Assembly: GCF_050947875.1 (NCBI RefSeq) | Contig: NC_134568.1 | Location: 264,955,815 to 265,019,814 of the forward strand | Direction: 5' to 3' | Length of the DNA stretch: 64,000 nucleotides | Origin: Dermacentor variabilis | Lineage: Eukaryota; Arthropoda; Arachnida; Ixodida; Ixodidae | Shown: positions 1 to 14,328 of the stretch, piece by piece | How positions within the stretch are numbered: the first letter of the stretch is position 1 | How the letters are laid out: each line of letters begins with the position of its first letter | Position numbers and translations under genes: made by a program | The notes under the pieces: generated by a model | Databases searched by the model: none | The model's input: only the letters and a program-made list of their open reading frames with translations | Told to the model about the DNA's origin: nothing

Positions 1-372
1 CGGTGAAGTCTACCAAAGCGATCTCATAAACGAGTGTTGCGTTCGGCGGGATGCGAGGGAGGCACCCCTGGGCTCCGAATCCATACCCGCCGAGATCTTG
101 ACGTGACATCCTTCGCCCCGTCGCATGCTCTGTACAGCGATGCGATGTGCAGCCTCAGTGCTCCTAGTCCTTTCAGGCTGCGTTGCGGAGAAAACACTCC
201 TCTTTAGGCAGTATGTTGAAGCATTTTACGTGATTTTGTTTTTATCATTTGATAAGTGCCTTTACGCGTAGCGAAAGTGCTGTATTGTGTTGCAGTACAG
301 TACAAAATACTATATATTTCACGGCGAATACACTAAATGCTCATGCGACTAAATACACTAAATGCGACTCAC

Positions 373-566
373 CCCAAAGAGGGTGTTCGTAGGCATTAGT
401 CGGGAGTCGATGTCCGCGCCGCCGTCATCCTCCGTCTCGGTGAAGTCTACCAAAGCGATCTCATAAACGAGTGTTGCGTTCGGCGGGATGCGAGGGAGGC
501 ACCCCTGGGCTCCGAATCCATACCCGCCGAGATCTTGGCGTGACATCCTTCGCCCCGTCGCATGCT
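373..566 (-). pseudogene. FKBP-type PPIase exon (FKBP6/Shutdown-like), representative copy of the satellite monomer
   Basis: Minus-strand exon relic, here taken as the copy between an AG acceptor (567-568) and a GTGAGT donor (GT at 371-372). Translation gives a recognisable FKBP C-terminal half: MRRGEGCHVKISA in one frame, then, after a one-base loss, YGFGAQGCLPRIPPNATLVY with EIALVDFTE following. This matches the FKBP pattern of a GE-C/H strand, Y-A/G-Y/F-G and IPPNA-L-E-E-L-F. The GC-PP/LP-IPPN stretch and the ELLDF-like strand resemble FKBP6 most. With the lost base restored the exon would be 195 nt, 65 codons, phase 0 at both ends. The catalytic N-terminal half and any TPR region are absent. 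Copies vary at N/K before ATLVY, D/N and S/C. The flanking 238 bp is presumably intron. This is a pseudo-exon, not a gene. FKBP family is fairly sure; FKBP6 subfamily is a recognition by eye. Confidence 0.72.
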
Positions 567-3390
567 CTGTACAGCGATGCGATGTGCAGCCCCAGTACTC
601 CTAGTTCTTTCAGGCTGCGTTACGGAGAAAACACTCCTCTTTAGGCAGTATGTTGAAGCATTTTACTTGATTTTGTTTTTATCATTTGAGAAGTGCCTTT
701 ACGCGTAGCGAAAGTGCTGTATTGTGTTGCAGTACAAAATACTATATACTTCACGGCGAATACACTAAATGCTCATGCGACTAAATACACTACATGCGAC
801 TCACCCCAAAGAGGGTGTTCGTAGGCATTAGTCGGGAGTCCATGTCCGCGCCGCCGTCGTCCTCCGTCTCGGTGAAGTCTACCAAAGCGATCTCATAAAC
901 GAGTGTTGCGTTCGGCGGGATGCGAGGGAGGCACCCCTGGGCTCCAAATCCATACCCGCCGAGATTTTGACGTGACATCCTTCGCCCCGTCGCTTGCTCT
1001 GTAGAGCGATGCGATGTGCAGCCTCAGTACTCCTAGTTCTTTCAGGCTGCGTTGCGGAGAAAACACTCCTCTTTAGGCAGTATGTTGAAGCATTTTACTT
1101 GATTTTGTTTTTATCATTTGATAAGTGCCTTTACGCGTAGCGAAAGTACTGTATTGTGTCGCAGTACAAAATACTAGATATTTCACGGCGAATACACTAA
1201 ATGCTCATGCGACTAAATACACTAAATGCGACTCACCCCAAAGAGGGTGTTCGTAGGCATTAGTCGGGAGTCGATGTCCGCGCCGCCGTCGTCCTCCCTC
1301 TCGGTGAAATCTACCAAAGCGATCTCATAAACGAGTGTTGCGTTCGGCGGGATCCGAGGGAGGCACCCCTGGGCTCCGAATCCATACCCGCCGAGATCTT
1401 GACGTGACATCCTTCGCCCCGTCGCATGCTCTGTACAGCGATGCGATGTGCAGCCTCAGTGCTCCTAGTTCTTTCAGGCTGCGTTGCGGAGAAAACACTC
1501 CTCTTTAGGCAGTATGTTGAAGCATTTTACTTGATTTTGTTTTTATCATTTGATAAGTGCCTTTACGCGTAGCGAAAGTGCTGTATTGTGTTGCAGTACA
1601 GTACAAAATACTATATATTTCACGGCGAATACACTAAATGCTCATGCGACTAAATACACTAAATGCGACTCACCCCAAAGATGGTGTTCGTAGGCATTAG
1701 TCGGGAGTCGATGTCCGCGCCGCCGTCGTCCTCCGTCTCGGTGAAGTCTACCAAAGCGATCTCATAAACGAGTGTTGCCTTCGGCGGGATGCGAGGGAGG
1801 CACCCCTGGGCTCCGAATCCATACCCGCCGAGATCTTGACGTGACATCCTTCGCCCCGTCGCATGCTCTGTACAGCGATGCGATGTGCAGCCTCAGTACT
1901 CCTAGTTCTTTCAGGCTGCGTTGCGGAGAAAACACTCCTCTTTAGGCAGTATGTTGAAGCATTTTACTTGATTTTGTTTTTATCATTTGATAAGTGCCTT
2001 TACGCGTAGCGAAAGTGCTGTATTGTGTTGCAGTACAAAATACTATATATTTCACGGCAAATACACTAAATGCTCATGCCACTAAATACACTAAATGCGA
2101 CTCACCCCAAAGAGGGTGTTCGTAGGCATTAGTCGGCAGTCGATGTCCGCGCCGCCGTCGTCCTCCGTCTCGGTGAAGTCTACCAAAGCGATCTCATAAA
2201 CGAGTGTTGCGTTCGGCGGGATGCGAGGGAGGCACCCCTGGGCTCCGAATCCATACCCGCCGAGATCTTGACGTGACATCCTTCGCCCCGTCGCATGCTC
2301 TGTACAGCGATGCGATGTGCAGCCTCAGTACTCCTAGTTCTTTCAGGCTGCGTTGCGGAGAAAACACTCCTCTTTAGGCAGTATGTTGAAGCATTTTACT
2401 TGATTTTGTTTTTATCATTTGATAAGTGCCTTTACGCGTAGCGAAAGTGCTGTATTGTGTTGCAGTACAAAATACTATATATTTCACGGCAAATACACTA
2501 AATGCTCATGCGACTAAATACACTAAATGCGACTCACCCCAAAGAGGGTGTTCGTAGGCATTAGTCGGGAGTCGATGTCCGCGCCGCCGTCGTCCTCCGT
2601 CTCGGTGAAATCTACCAAAGCGATCTCATAAACGAGTGTTGCGTTCGGCGGGATGCGAGGGAGGCACCCCTGGGCTCCGAATCCATACCCGCCGAGATCT
2701 TGACGTGACATCCTTCGCCCCGTCGCATGCTCTGTACAGCGATGCGATGTGCAGCCTCAGTGCTCCTAGTTCTTTCAGGCTGCGTTGCGGAGATAACACT
2801 CCTCTTTAGGCAGTATGTTGAAGCATTTTACTTGATTTTGTTTTTATCATTTGATAAGTGCCTTTACGCGTAGCGGAAGTGCTGTATTGTGTTACAGTAC
2901 AGTACAAAATACTATATATTTCACGGCGAAGACACTAAATGCTCATGCGACTAAATACAGTAAATGCGAATCACCCCAAAGATGGTGTTCGTAGGCATTA
3001 GTCGGGAGTCGATGTCCGCGCCGCCGTCGTCCTCCGTCTCGGTGAAGTCTACCAAAGCGATCTCATAAACGAGTGTTGCCTTCGGCGGGATGCGAGGGAG
3101 GCACCCCTGGGCTCCGAATCCATACCCGCCGAGATCTTGACGTGACATCCTTCGCCCCGTCGCATGCTCTGTACAGCGATGCGATGTGCAGCCTCAGTAC
3201 TCCTAGTTCTTTCAGGCTGCATTGCGGAGAAAACACTCCTCTTTAGGCAGTATGTTGAAGCATTTTACTTGATTTTGTTTTTATCATTTGATAAGTGCCT
3301 TTACGCGTAGCGAAGTGCTGTATTGTGTTGCAGTACAAAATACTATATATTTCACGGCAAACACACTAAATGCTCATGCGACTAAATACA

Positions 3391-4545
3391 CTAAATGCGA
3401 CTCACCCCAAAGAGGGTGTTCGTAGGCATTAGTCGGGAGTCGATGTCCGCGCCGCCGTCGTCCTCCGTCTCGGTGAAGTCTACCAAAGCGATCTCATAAA
3501 CGAGTGTTGCGTTCGGCGGGATGCGAGGGAGGCACCCCTGGGCTCCGAATCCATACCCGCCGAGATCTTGACGTGACATCCTTCGCCCCGTCGCATGCTC
3601 TGTACAGCGATGCGATGTGCAGCCTCAGTACTCCTAGTTCTTTCAGGCTGCGTTGCGGAGAAAACACTCCTCTTTAGGCAGTATGTTGAAGCATTTTACT
3701 TGATTTTGTTTTTCTCATTTGATAAGTGCCTATACGCGTAGCGGAAGTGCTGTATTGTGTTACAGTACAGTACAAAATACTATATATTTCACGGCGAATA
3801 CACTAAATGCTCATGCGACTAAATACAGTAAATGCGACTCACCCCAAAGATGGTGTTCGTAGGCATTAGTCGGGAGTCGATGTCCGCGCCGCCGTCGTCC
3901 TCCGTCTCGGTGAAGTCTACCAAAGCGATCTCATAAACGAGTGTTGCCTTCGGCGGGATGCGAGGGAGGCACCCCTGGGCTCCGAATCCATACCCGCCGA
4001 GATCTTGACGTGACATCCTTCGCCCCGTCGCATGCTCTGTACAGCGATGCGATGTGCAGCCTCAGTACTCCTTGTTCTTTCAGGCTGCATTGCGGAGAAA
4101 ACACTCCTCTTTAGGCAGTATGTTGAAGCATTTTACGTGATTTTGTTTTTATCATTTGATAAGTGCCTTTACGCGTAGCGAAAGTGCTGTATTGTGTTGC
4201 AGTACAAAATACTATATACTTCACGGCGAATACACTAAATGCTCATGCGACTAAATACACTACATGCGACTCACCCCAAAGAGGGTGTTCGCAGGCATTA
4301 GTCGGGAGTCGATGTCCGCGCCGCCGTCGTCCTCCGTCTCGGTGAAGTATACCAAAGCGATCTCTAAACGAGTGTTGCGTTCGGCGGGATGCGAGGGAGG
4401 CACCCCTGGGCTCCGAATCCATACCCGCCGAGATTTTGACGTGACATCCTTCGCCCCGTCGCATGCTCTGTACAGCGATGCGATGTGCAGCCTCAGTACT
4501 CCTAGTTCTTTCAGGCTGCGTTGCGGAGAAAACACTTCTCTTTAG
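3391..4545. repeat. Satellite block duplicated at 9880-11034
   Basis: Two-and-a-half monomers here recur almost base for base 6489 bp downstream. They share tracer variants: a CAGTA duplication, the K-type exon, a CAT-to-TAC change that extends the minus frame, and a copy whose exon lost two bases (CTCTAAAC for CTCATAAAC near 4362). Such tracers show block-wise amplification rather than single-monomer slippage. Confidence 0.85.
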
Positions 4546-7500
4546 GCAGTATGTTGAAGCATTTTACTTGATTTTGTTTTTATCATTTGATAAGTGCCTT
4601 TACGCGTAGCGAAAGTGCTGTATTGTGTTGCAGTACAAAATACTAGATATTTCACGGCGAATACACTAAATGCTCATGCGACTAAATACACTAAATGCGA
4701 CTCACCCCAAAGAGGGTGTTCGTAGGCATTAGTCGGGAGTCGATGTCCGCGCCGCCGTCGTCCTCCGTCTCGGTGAAGTCTACCAAAGCGATCTCATAAA
4801 CGAGTGTTGCGTTCGGCGGGATGCGAGGGAGGCACCCCTCGGCTCCGAATCCATACCCGCCGAGATCTTGACGTGACATCCTTCGCCCCGTCGCATGCTC
4901 TGTACAGCGATGCGATGTGCAGCCTCAGTACTCCTAGTGCTTTCAGGCTGCGTTGCGGAGAAAACACTCCTCTTTAGGCAGTATGTTGAAGCATTTTACT
5001 TGATTTTGTTTTTATCATTTGATAAGTGCCTTCACGCGTAGCGAAAGTGCTGTATTGTGTTGCAGTACAAAATACTATATATTTCACGGCGAATACACTA
5101 AATGCTCATGCGACTAAAAACACTAAATGCGACTCACCCCAAAGAGGGTGTTCGTAGGCATTAGTTGGGAGTCGATGTCCGCGCCGCCGTCGTCCTCCGT
5201 CTCGGTGAAGTCTACCAAAGCGATCTCATCAACGAGTGTTGCGTTCGGCGGGATGCGAGGGAGGCACCCCTGGGCTCCGAATCCATACCCGCCAAGATCT
5301 TGACGTGACATCCTTCGCTCCGTCGCATGCTCTGTACAGCGATGCGATGTGCAGCCTCAGTACTCCTAGTTCTTTCAGGCTGCGTTGCGGAGAAAACACT
5401 CCTCTTTAGGCAGTATGTTGAAGCATTTTACTTGATTTTGTTTTTATCATTTGATAAGTGCCTTTACGCGTAGCGAAAGTGCTGTATTGTGTTGCAGTAC
5501 AAAATACTATATATTTCACGGCGAATACACTAAATGCTCATGCGACTAAATACACTAAATGCGACTCACCCCAAAGAGGGTGTTCGTAGGCATTAGTCGG
5601 GAGTCGATGTCCGCGCCGCCGTCATCCTCCGTCTCGGTGAAGTCTACCAAAGCGATCTCATAAACGAGTGTTGCGTTCGGCGGGATGCGAGGGAGGCACC
5701 CCTGGGCTCCGAATCCATACCCGCCGAGATCTTGACATGACATCCTTCGCCCCGTCGCATGCTCTGCACAGCGATGCGATGTGCAGCCTCAGTACTCCTA
5801 GTTCTTTCAGGCTGCGTTGCGGAGAAAACACTCCTCTTTAGGCAGTATGTTGAAGCATTTTACTTGATTTTGTTTTTATCATTTGATAAGTGCCTTTACG
5901 CGTAGCGAAAGTGCTGTATTGTGTTGCAGTACAAAATACGGCGAATACACTAAATGCTCATGCGACTAAATACACTAAATGCGACTCACCCCAAAGAGGG
6001 TGTTCGTAGGCATTAGTCGGGAGTCGATGTCCGCGCCGCCGTCGTCCTCCGTCTCGGTGAAGTCTACCAAAGCGATCTCATAAACGAATGTTGCCTTCGG
6101 CGGGATGCGAGGGAGGCACCCCTGGGCTCCGAATCCATACCCGCCGAGATTTTGACGTGACATCCTTCGCCCCGTCGCTTGCTCTGTAGAGCGATGCGAT
6201 GTGCAGCCTCAGTACTCCTAGTTCTTTCAGGCTGCGTTTCGGAGAAAACACTCCTCTTTAGGCAGTATGTTGAAGCATTTTACTTGATTTTGTTTTTATC
6301 ATTTGATAAGTGCCTTTACGCGTAGCGAAAGTGCTGTATTGTGTCGCAGTACAAAATACTACATATTTCACGGCGAATACACTAAATGCTCATGCGACTA
6401 AATACACTAAATGCGACTCACCCCAAAGAGGGTGTTCGTAGGCATTAGTCCGGAGTCGATGTCCGCGCCGCCGTCGTCCTCCGTCTCGGTGAAATCTACC
6501 AAACGATCTCATAAACGAGTGTTGCGTTCGGCGGGATGCGAGGGAGGCACCCCTGGGCTCCGAATCCATACCCGCCGAGATCTTGACGTGACATCCTTCG
6601 CCCCGTCGCATGCTCTGTACAGCGATGCGATGTGCAGCCTCAGTGCTCCTAGTTCTTTCAGGCTGCGTTGCGGAGATAACACTCCTCTTTAGGCAGTATG
6701 TTGAAGCATTTTACTTGATTTTGTTTTTATCATTTGATAAGTGCCTTTACGCGTAGCGGAAGTGCTGTATTGTGTTACAGTACAGTACAAAATACTATAT
6801 ATTTCACGGCGAATACACTAAATGCTCATGCGACTAAATACAGTAAATGCGACTCACCCCAAAGATGGTGTTCGTAGGCATTAGTCGGGAGTCGATGTCC
6901 GCGCCGCCGTCGTCCTCCGTCTCGGTGAAGTCTACCAAAGCGATCTCATAAACGAATGTTGCCTTCGGCGGGATGCGAGGGAGGCACCCCTGGGCTCCGA
7001 ATCCATACCCGCCGAGATCTTGACGTGACATCCTTCGCCCCGTCGCATGCTCTGTACAGCGATGCGATGTGCAGCCTCAGTACTCCTAGTTCTTTCAGGC
7101 TGCGTTGCGGAGAAAACACTCCTCTTTAGGCAGTATGTTGAAGCATTTTACTTGATTTTGTTTTTAGCATTTGATAAGTGCCTTTACGCGTAGCGAAAGT
7201 GCTGTATTGTGTTGCAGTACAAAATACTATATATTTCACGGCGAATACACTAAATTCTCATGCGACTAAATACACTAAATGCGACTCACCCCAAAGAGGG
7301 TGTTCGTAGGCATTAGTCGGGAGTCGATGTCCGCGCCGCCGTCGTCCTCCGTCTCGGTGAAGTCTACCAAAGCGATCTCATAAACGAGTGTTGCGTTCGG
7401 CGGGATGCGAGGGAGGCACCCCTGGGCTCCGAATCCATACCCGCCGAGATCTTGACGTGACATCCTTCGCCCCGTCGCATGCTCTGCACAGCGATGCGAT

Positions 7501-9879
7501 GTGCAGCCTCAGTACTCCTAGTTCTTTCAGGCTGCGTTGCGAAGAAAACACTCCTCTTTAGGCAGTATGTTGAAGCATTGAAGCATTTTACTTGATTTTG
7601 TTTTTATCATTTGATAAGTGCCTTTACGCGTAGCGAAAGTGCTGTATTGTGTTGCAGTACAAAATACTATATATTTCACGGCGAATACACTAAATGCTCA
7701 TGCGACTAAATACACTAAATGCGACTCACCCCAAAGAGGGTGTTCGTAGGCATTAGTCGGGAGTCGATGTCCGCGCCGCCGTCGTCCTCCGTCTCGGTGA
7801 AGTCTACCAAAGCGATCTCATAAACGAGTGTTGCGTTCGGCGGGATGCGAGGGAGGCACCCCTGGGCTCCGAATCCATACCCGCCGAGATCTTGACGTGA
7901 CATCCTTCGCCCCGTCGCATGCTCTGTACAGCGATGCGATGTGCAGCCTCAGTACTCCTAGTTCTTTCAGGCTGCGTTGCGGAGAAAACACTCCTCTTTA
8001 GACAGTATGTTGAAGCATTTTACTTGATTTTGTTTTTATCATTTGATAAGTGCCTTTACGCGTAGCGAAAGTGCTGTATTGTGTTGCAGTACAGTACAAA
8101 ATACTATATATTTCACGGCGAATACACTAAATGCTCATGCGACTAAATACACTAAATGCGACTCACCCCAAAGAGGGTGTTCGCAGGCATTAGTCGGGAG
8201 TCGATGTCCGCGCCGCCGTCGTCCTCCGTCTCGGTGAAGTCTACCAAAGCGATCTCATAAACGAGTGTTGCCTTCGGCGGGATGCGAGGGAGGCACCCCT
8301 GGGCTCCGAATCCATACCCGCCGAGATCTTGACGTGACATCCTTCGCCCCGTCGCATGCTCTGTACAGCGATGCGATGTGCAGCCTCAGTACTCCTAGTT
8401 CTTTCAGGCTGCGTTGCGGAGAAAACACTCCTCTTTAGGCAGTATGTTGAAGCATTTTACTTGATTTTGTTTTTATCATTTGATAAGTGCCTTTACGCGT
8501 AGCGAAAGTGCTGTATTGTGTTGCAGAACAAAATACTATATATTTCACGGCAAATACACTAAATGCTCATGCGACTAAATACACTAAATGCGACTCACCC
8601 CAAAGGGGGTGTTCGTAGGCATTAGTCGGGAGTCGATGTCCGCGCCGCCGTCGTCCTCCGTCTCGGTGAAGTCTACCAAAGCGATCTCATAAACGAGTGT
8701 TGCCTTCGGCGGGATGCGAGGGAGGCACCCCTGGGCTCCGAATCCATACCCGCCGAGATCTTGACGTGACATCCTTCGCCCCGTCGCATGCTCTGTACAG
8801 CGATGCGATGTGCAGCCTCAGTACTCCTAGTTCTTTCAGGCTGCGTTGCGGAGAAAACACTCCTCTTTAGGCAGTATGTTGAAGCATTTTACTTGATTTT
8901 GTTTTTATCATTTGATAAGTGCCTTTACGCGTAGCGAAAGTGCTGTATTGTGTTGCAGAACAAAATACTATATATTTCACGGCAAATACACTAAATGCTC
9001 ATGCGACTAAATACACTAAATGCGACTCACCCCAAAGGGGGTGTTCGTAGGCATTAGTCGGGAGTCGATGTCCGCGCCGCCGTCGTCCTCCGTCTCGGTG
9101 AAGTCTACCAAAGCGATCTCATAAACGAGTGTTGCGTTCGGAGGGATGCGAGGGAGGCACCCCTGGGCTCCGAATCCATACCCGCCGAGATCTTGACGTG
9201 ACATCCTTCGCCGCGTCGCATGCTCTGTACAGCGATGCGATGTGCAGCCTCAGTACTCCTAGTTCTTTCAGGCTGCGTTGCGGAGAAAACACTCCTCTTT
9301 AGGCAGTATGTTGAAGCATTTTACTTGATTTTGTTTTTATCATTTGATAAGTGCCTTTACGCGTAGCGAAAGTGCTGTATTGTGTTGCAGTACAAAATAC
9401 TATATATTTCACGGCGAATACACTAAATGCTCATGCGACTAAATACACTAAATGCGACTCACCCCAAAGAGGGTGTTCGTAGGCATTAGTCGGGAGTCGA
9501 TGTCCGCGCCGCCGTCGTCCTCCGTCTCGGTGAAGTCTACCAAAGCGATCTCATAAACGAGTGTTGCGTTCGGCGGGATGCGAGGGAGGCACCCCTGGGC
9601 TCCGAATCCATACCCGCCGAGATCTTGATGTGACATCCTTCGCCCCGTCGCATGCTCTGTACAGCGATGCGATGTGCAGCCTCAGTGCTCCTAGTCCTTT
9701 CAGGCTGCGTTGCGGAGAAAACACTCCTCTTTAGGCAGTATGTTGAAGCATTTTACGTGATTTTGTTTTTATCATTTGATAAGTGCCTTTACGCGTAGCG
9801 AAAGTGCTGTATTGTGTTGCAGTACAAAATACTATATATTTCACGGCGAATACACTAAATGCTCATGCGACTAAATACA

Positions 9880-11034
9880 CTAAATGCGACTCACCCCAAA
9901 GAGGGTGTTCGTAGGCATTAGTCGGGAGTCGATGTCCGCGCCGCCGTCGTCCTCCGTCTCGGTGAAGTCTACCAAAGCGATCTCATAAACGAGTGTTGCG
10001 TTCGGCGGGATGCGAGGGAGGCACCCCTGGGCTCCGAATCCATACCCGCCGAGATCTTGACGTGACATCCTTCGCCCCGTCGCATGCTCTGTACAGCGAT
10101 GCGATGTGCAGCCTCAGTACTCCTAGTTCTTTCAGGCTGCGTTGCGGAGAAAACACTCCTCTTTAGGCAGTATGTTGAAGCATTTTACTTGATTTTGTTT
10201 TTCTCATTTGATAAGTGCCTTTACGCGTAGCGGAAGTGCTGTATTGTGTTACAGTACAGTACAAAATACTATATATTTCACGGCGAATACACTAAATGCT
10301 CATGCGACTAAATACAGTAAATGCGACTCACCCCAAAGATGGTGTTCGTAGGCATTAGTCGAGAGTCGATGTCCGCGCCGCCGTCGTCCTCCGTCTCGGT
10401 GAAGTCTACCAAAGCGATCTCATAAACGAGTGTTGCCTTCGGCGGGATGCGAGGGAGGCACCCCTGGGCTCCGAATCCATACCCGCCGAGATCTTGACGT
10501 GACATCCTTCGCCCCGTCGCATGCTCTGTACAGCGATGCGATGTGCAGCCTCAGTACTCCTTGTTCTTTCAGGCTGCATTGCGGAGAAAACACTCCTCTT
10601 TAGGCAGTATGTTGAAGCATTTTACGTGATTTTGTTTTTATCATTTGATAAGTGCCTTTACGCGTAGCGAAAGTGCTGTATTGTGTTGCAGTACAAAATA
10701 CTATATACTTCACGGCGAATACACTAAATGCTCATGCGACTAAATACACTACATGCGACTCACCCCAAAGAGGGTGTTCGCAGGCATTAGTCGGGAGTCG
10801 ATGTCCGCGCCGCCGTCGTCCTCCGTCTCGGTGAAGTATACCAAAGCGATCTCTAAACGAGTGTTGCGTTCGGCGGGATGCGAGGGAGGCACCCCTGGGC
10901 TCCGAATCCATACCCGCCGAGATTTTGACGTGACATCCTTCGCCCCGTCGCATGCTCTGTACAGCGATGCGATGTGCAGCCTCAGTACTCCTAGTTCTTT
11001 CAGGCTGCGTTGCGGAGAAAACACTTCTCTTTAG
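9880..11034. repeat. Second copy of the 3391-4545 satellite block
   Basis: Same tracers as 3391-4545, including the two-base exon deletion near 10852. After about 11100 the match breaks: the following unit resembles 5123 rather than 4691, so one monomer was lost in this copy by unequal exchange. Confidence 0.8.
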
Positions 11035-14000
11035 GCAGTATGTTGAAGCATTTTACTTGATTTTGTTTTTATCATTTGGTAAGTGCCTTTACGCGTAGCG
11101 AAAGTGCTGTATTGTGTTGCAGTACAAAATACTATATATTTCACGGCGAATACACTAAATGCTCATGCGACTAAAAACACTAAATGCGACTCACCCCAAA
11201 GAGGGTGTTCGTAGGCATTAGTCGGGAGTCGATGTCCGCGCCGCCGTCGTCCTCCGTCTCGGTGAAGTCTACCAAAGCGATCTCATAAACGAGTGTTGCG
11301 TTCGGCGAGATGCGAGGGAGGCACCCCTGGGCTCCGAATCCATACCCGCCAAGATCTTGACGTGACATCCTTCGCTCCGTCGCATGCTCTGTACAGCGAT
11401 GCGATGTGCAGCCTCAGTACTCCTAGTTCTTTCAGGCTGCGTTGCGGAGAAAACACTCCTCTTTAGGCAGTATGTTGAAGCATTTTACTTGATTTTGTTT
11501 TTAGCATTTGATAAGTGCCTTTACGCGTAGCGAAAGTGCTGTATTGTGTTGCAGTACAAAATACTATATATTTCACGGCGAATACACTAAATTCTCATGC
11601 GACTAAATACACTAAATGCGACTCACCCCAAAGAGGGTGTTCGTAGGCATTAGTCGGGAGTCGATGTCCGCGCCGCCGTCGTCGTCCGTCTCGGTGAAGT
11701 CTACCAAAGCGATCTCATAAACGAGTGTTGCGTTCGGCGGGATGCGAGGGAGGCACCCCTGGGCTCCGAATCCATACCCGCCGAGATCTTGACGTGACAT
11801 CCTTCGCCCCGTCGCATGCTCTGCACAGCGATGCGATGTGCAGCCTCAGTACTCCTAGTTCTTTCAGGCTGCGTTGCGAAGAAAACACTCCTCTTTAGGC
11901 AGTATGTTGAAGCATTTTACTTGATTTTGTTTTTATCATTTGATAAGTGCCTTTACGCGTAGCGAAAGTGCTGTATTGTGTTGCAGTACAAAATACTATA
12001 TATTTCACGGCGAATACACTAAATGCTCATGCGACTAAATACACTAAATGCGACTCACCCCAAAGAGGGTGTTCGTAGGCATTAGTCGGGAGTCGATGTC
12101 CGCGCCGCCGTCGTCCTCCGTCTCGGTGAAGTCTACCAAAGCGATCTCATAAACGAGTGTTGCGTTCGGCGGGATGCGAGGGAGGCACCCCTGGGCTCCG
12201 AATCCATACCCGCCGAGATCTTGACGTGACATCCTTCGCCCCGTCGCATGCTCTGTACAGCGATGCGATGTGCAGCCTCAGTACTCCTAGTTCTTTCAGG
12301 CTGCGTTGCGGAGAAAACACTCCTCTTTAGGCAGTATGTTGAAGCATTTTACTTGATTTTGTTTTTATCATTTGATAAGTGCCTTTACGCGTAGCGAAAG
12401 TGCTGTATTGTGTTGCAGTACAGTACAAAATACTATATATTTCACGGCGAATACACTAAATGCTCATGCGACTAAATACACTAAATGCGACTCACCCCAA
12501 AGAGGGTGTTCGTAGGCATTAGTCGGGAGTCGATGTCCGCGCCGCCGTCGTCCTCCGTCTCGGTGAAGTCTACCAAAGCGATCTCATAAACGAGTGTTGC
12601 CTTCGGCGGGATGCGAGGGAGGCACCCCTGGGCTCCGAATCCATACCCGCCGAGATCTTGACGTGACATCATTCGCCCCGTCGCATGCTCTGTACAGCGA
12701 TGCGATGTGCAGCCTCAGTACTCCTAGTTCTTTCAGGCTGCGTTGCGGAGAAAACACTCCTCTTTAGGCAGTATGTTGAAGCATTTTACTTGATTTTGTT
12801 TTTATCATTTGATAAGTGCCTTTACGCGTAGCGAAAGTGCTGTATTGTGTTGCAGTACAAAATACTATATATTTCACGGCAAATACACTAAATGCTCATG
12901 CGACTAAATACACTAAATGCGACTCACCCCAAAGAGGGTGTTCGTAGGCATTAGTCGGGAGTCGATGTCCGCGCCGCCGTCGTCCTCCGTCTCGGTGAAG
13001 TCTACCAAAGCGATCTCATAAACGAGTGTTGCGTTCGGAGGGATGCGAGGGAGGCACCCCTGGGCTCCGAATCCATACCCGCCGAGATCTTGACGTGACA
13101 TCCTTCGCCGCGTCGCATGCTCTGTACAGCGATGCGATGTGCAGCCTCAGTACTCCTAGTTCTTTCAGGCTGCGTTGCGGAGAAAACACTCCTCTTTAGG
13201 CAGTATGTTGAAGCATTTTACTTGATTTTGTTTTTATCATTTGATAAGTGCCTTTACGCGTAGCGAAAGTGCTGTATTGTGTTGCAGTACAAAATACTAT
13301 ATATTTCACGGCGAATACACTAAATGCTCATGCGACTAAATACACTAAATGCGACTCACCCCAAAGAGGGTGTTCGTAGGCATTAGTCGGGAGTCGATGT
13401 CCGCGCCGCCGTCGTCCTCCGTCTCGGTGAAGTCTACCAAAGCGATCTCATAAACGAGTGTTGCGTTCGGCGGGATGCGAGGGAGGCACCCCTGGGCTCC
13501 GAATCCATACCCGCCGAAATCTTGATGTGACATCCTTCGCCCCGTCGCATGCTCTGTACAGCGATGCGATGTGCAGCCTCAGTGCTCCTAGTCCTTTCAG
13601 GCTGCGTTGCGGAGAAAACACTCCTCTTTAGGCAGTATGTTGAAGCATTTTACGTGATTTTGTTTTTATCATTTGATAAGTGCCTTTACGCGTAGCGAAA
13701 GTGCTGTATTGTGTTGCAGTACAGTACAAAATACTATATATTTCAAGGCGAATACACTAAATGCCAATGCGACTAAATACACTAAATGCGACTCACCCCA
13801 AAGAGGGTGTTCGTAGGCATTAGTCGGGAGTCGATGTCCGCGCCGCCGTCATCCTCCGTCTCGGTGAAGTCTACCAAAGCGATCTCATAAACGAGTGTTG
13901 CGTTCGGCGGGATGCGAGGGAGGCACCCCTGGGCTCCGAATCCATACCCGCCGAGATCTTGACGTGACATCCTTCGCCCCGTCGCATGCTCTGTACAGCG

Positions 14001-14328
14001 ATGCGATGTGCAGCCCCAGTACTCCTAGTTCTTTCAGGCTGCGTTACGGAGAAAACACTCCTCTTTAGGCAGTATGTTGAAGCATTTTACTTGATTTTGT
14101 TTTTATCATTTGAGAAGTGCCTTTACGCGTAGCGAAAGTGCTGTATTGTGTTGCAGTACAAAATACTATATACTTCACGGCGAATACACTAAATGCTCAT
14201 GCGACTAAATACACTACATGCGACTCACCCCAAAGAGGGTGTTCGTAGGCATTAGTCGGGAGTCGATGTCCGCGCCGCCGTCGTCCTCCGTCTCGGTGAA
14301 GTCTACCAAAGCGATCTCATAAACGAGT

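Noticed and set aside
4163..4545. Plus-strand frames of 60-93 codons and minus frames of 73-91 codons in damaged monomers
   Set aside because: They arise only because small deletions in those monomers join other frames, and they have no conserved domain.
358..14000. Dozens of 62-65 codon minus-strand frames starting MSRQ, as a tandem gene family
   Set aside because: They start inside the exon at a chance ATG and end in the intron after the donor. They are frame fragments of the satellite exon, not genes.
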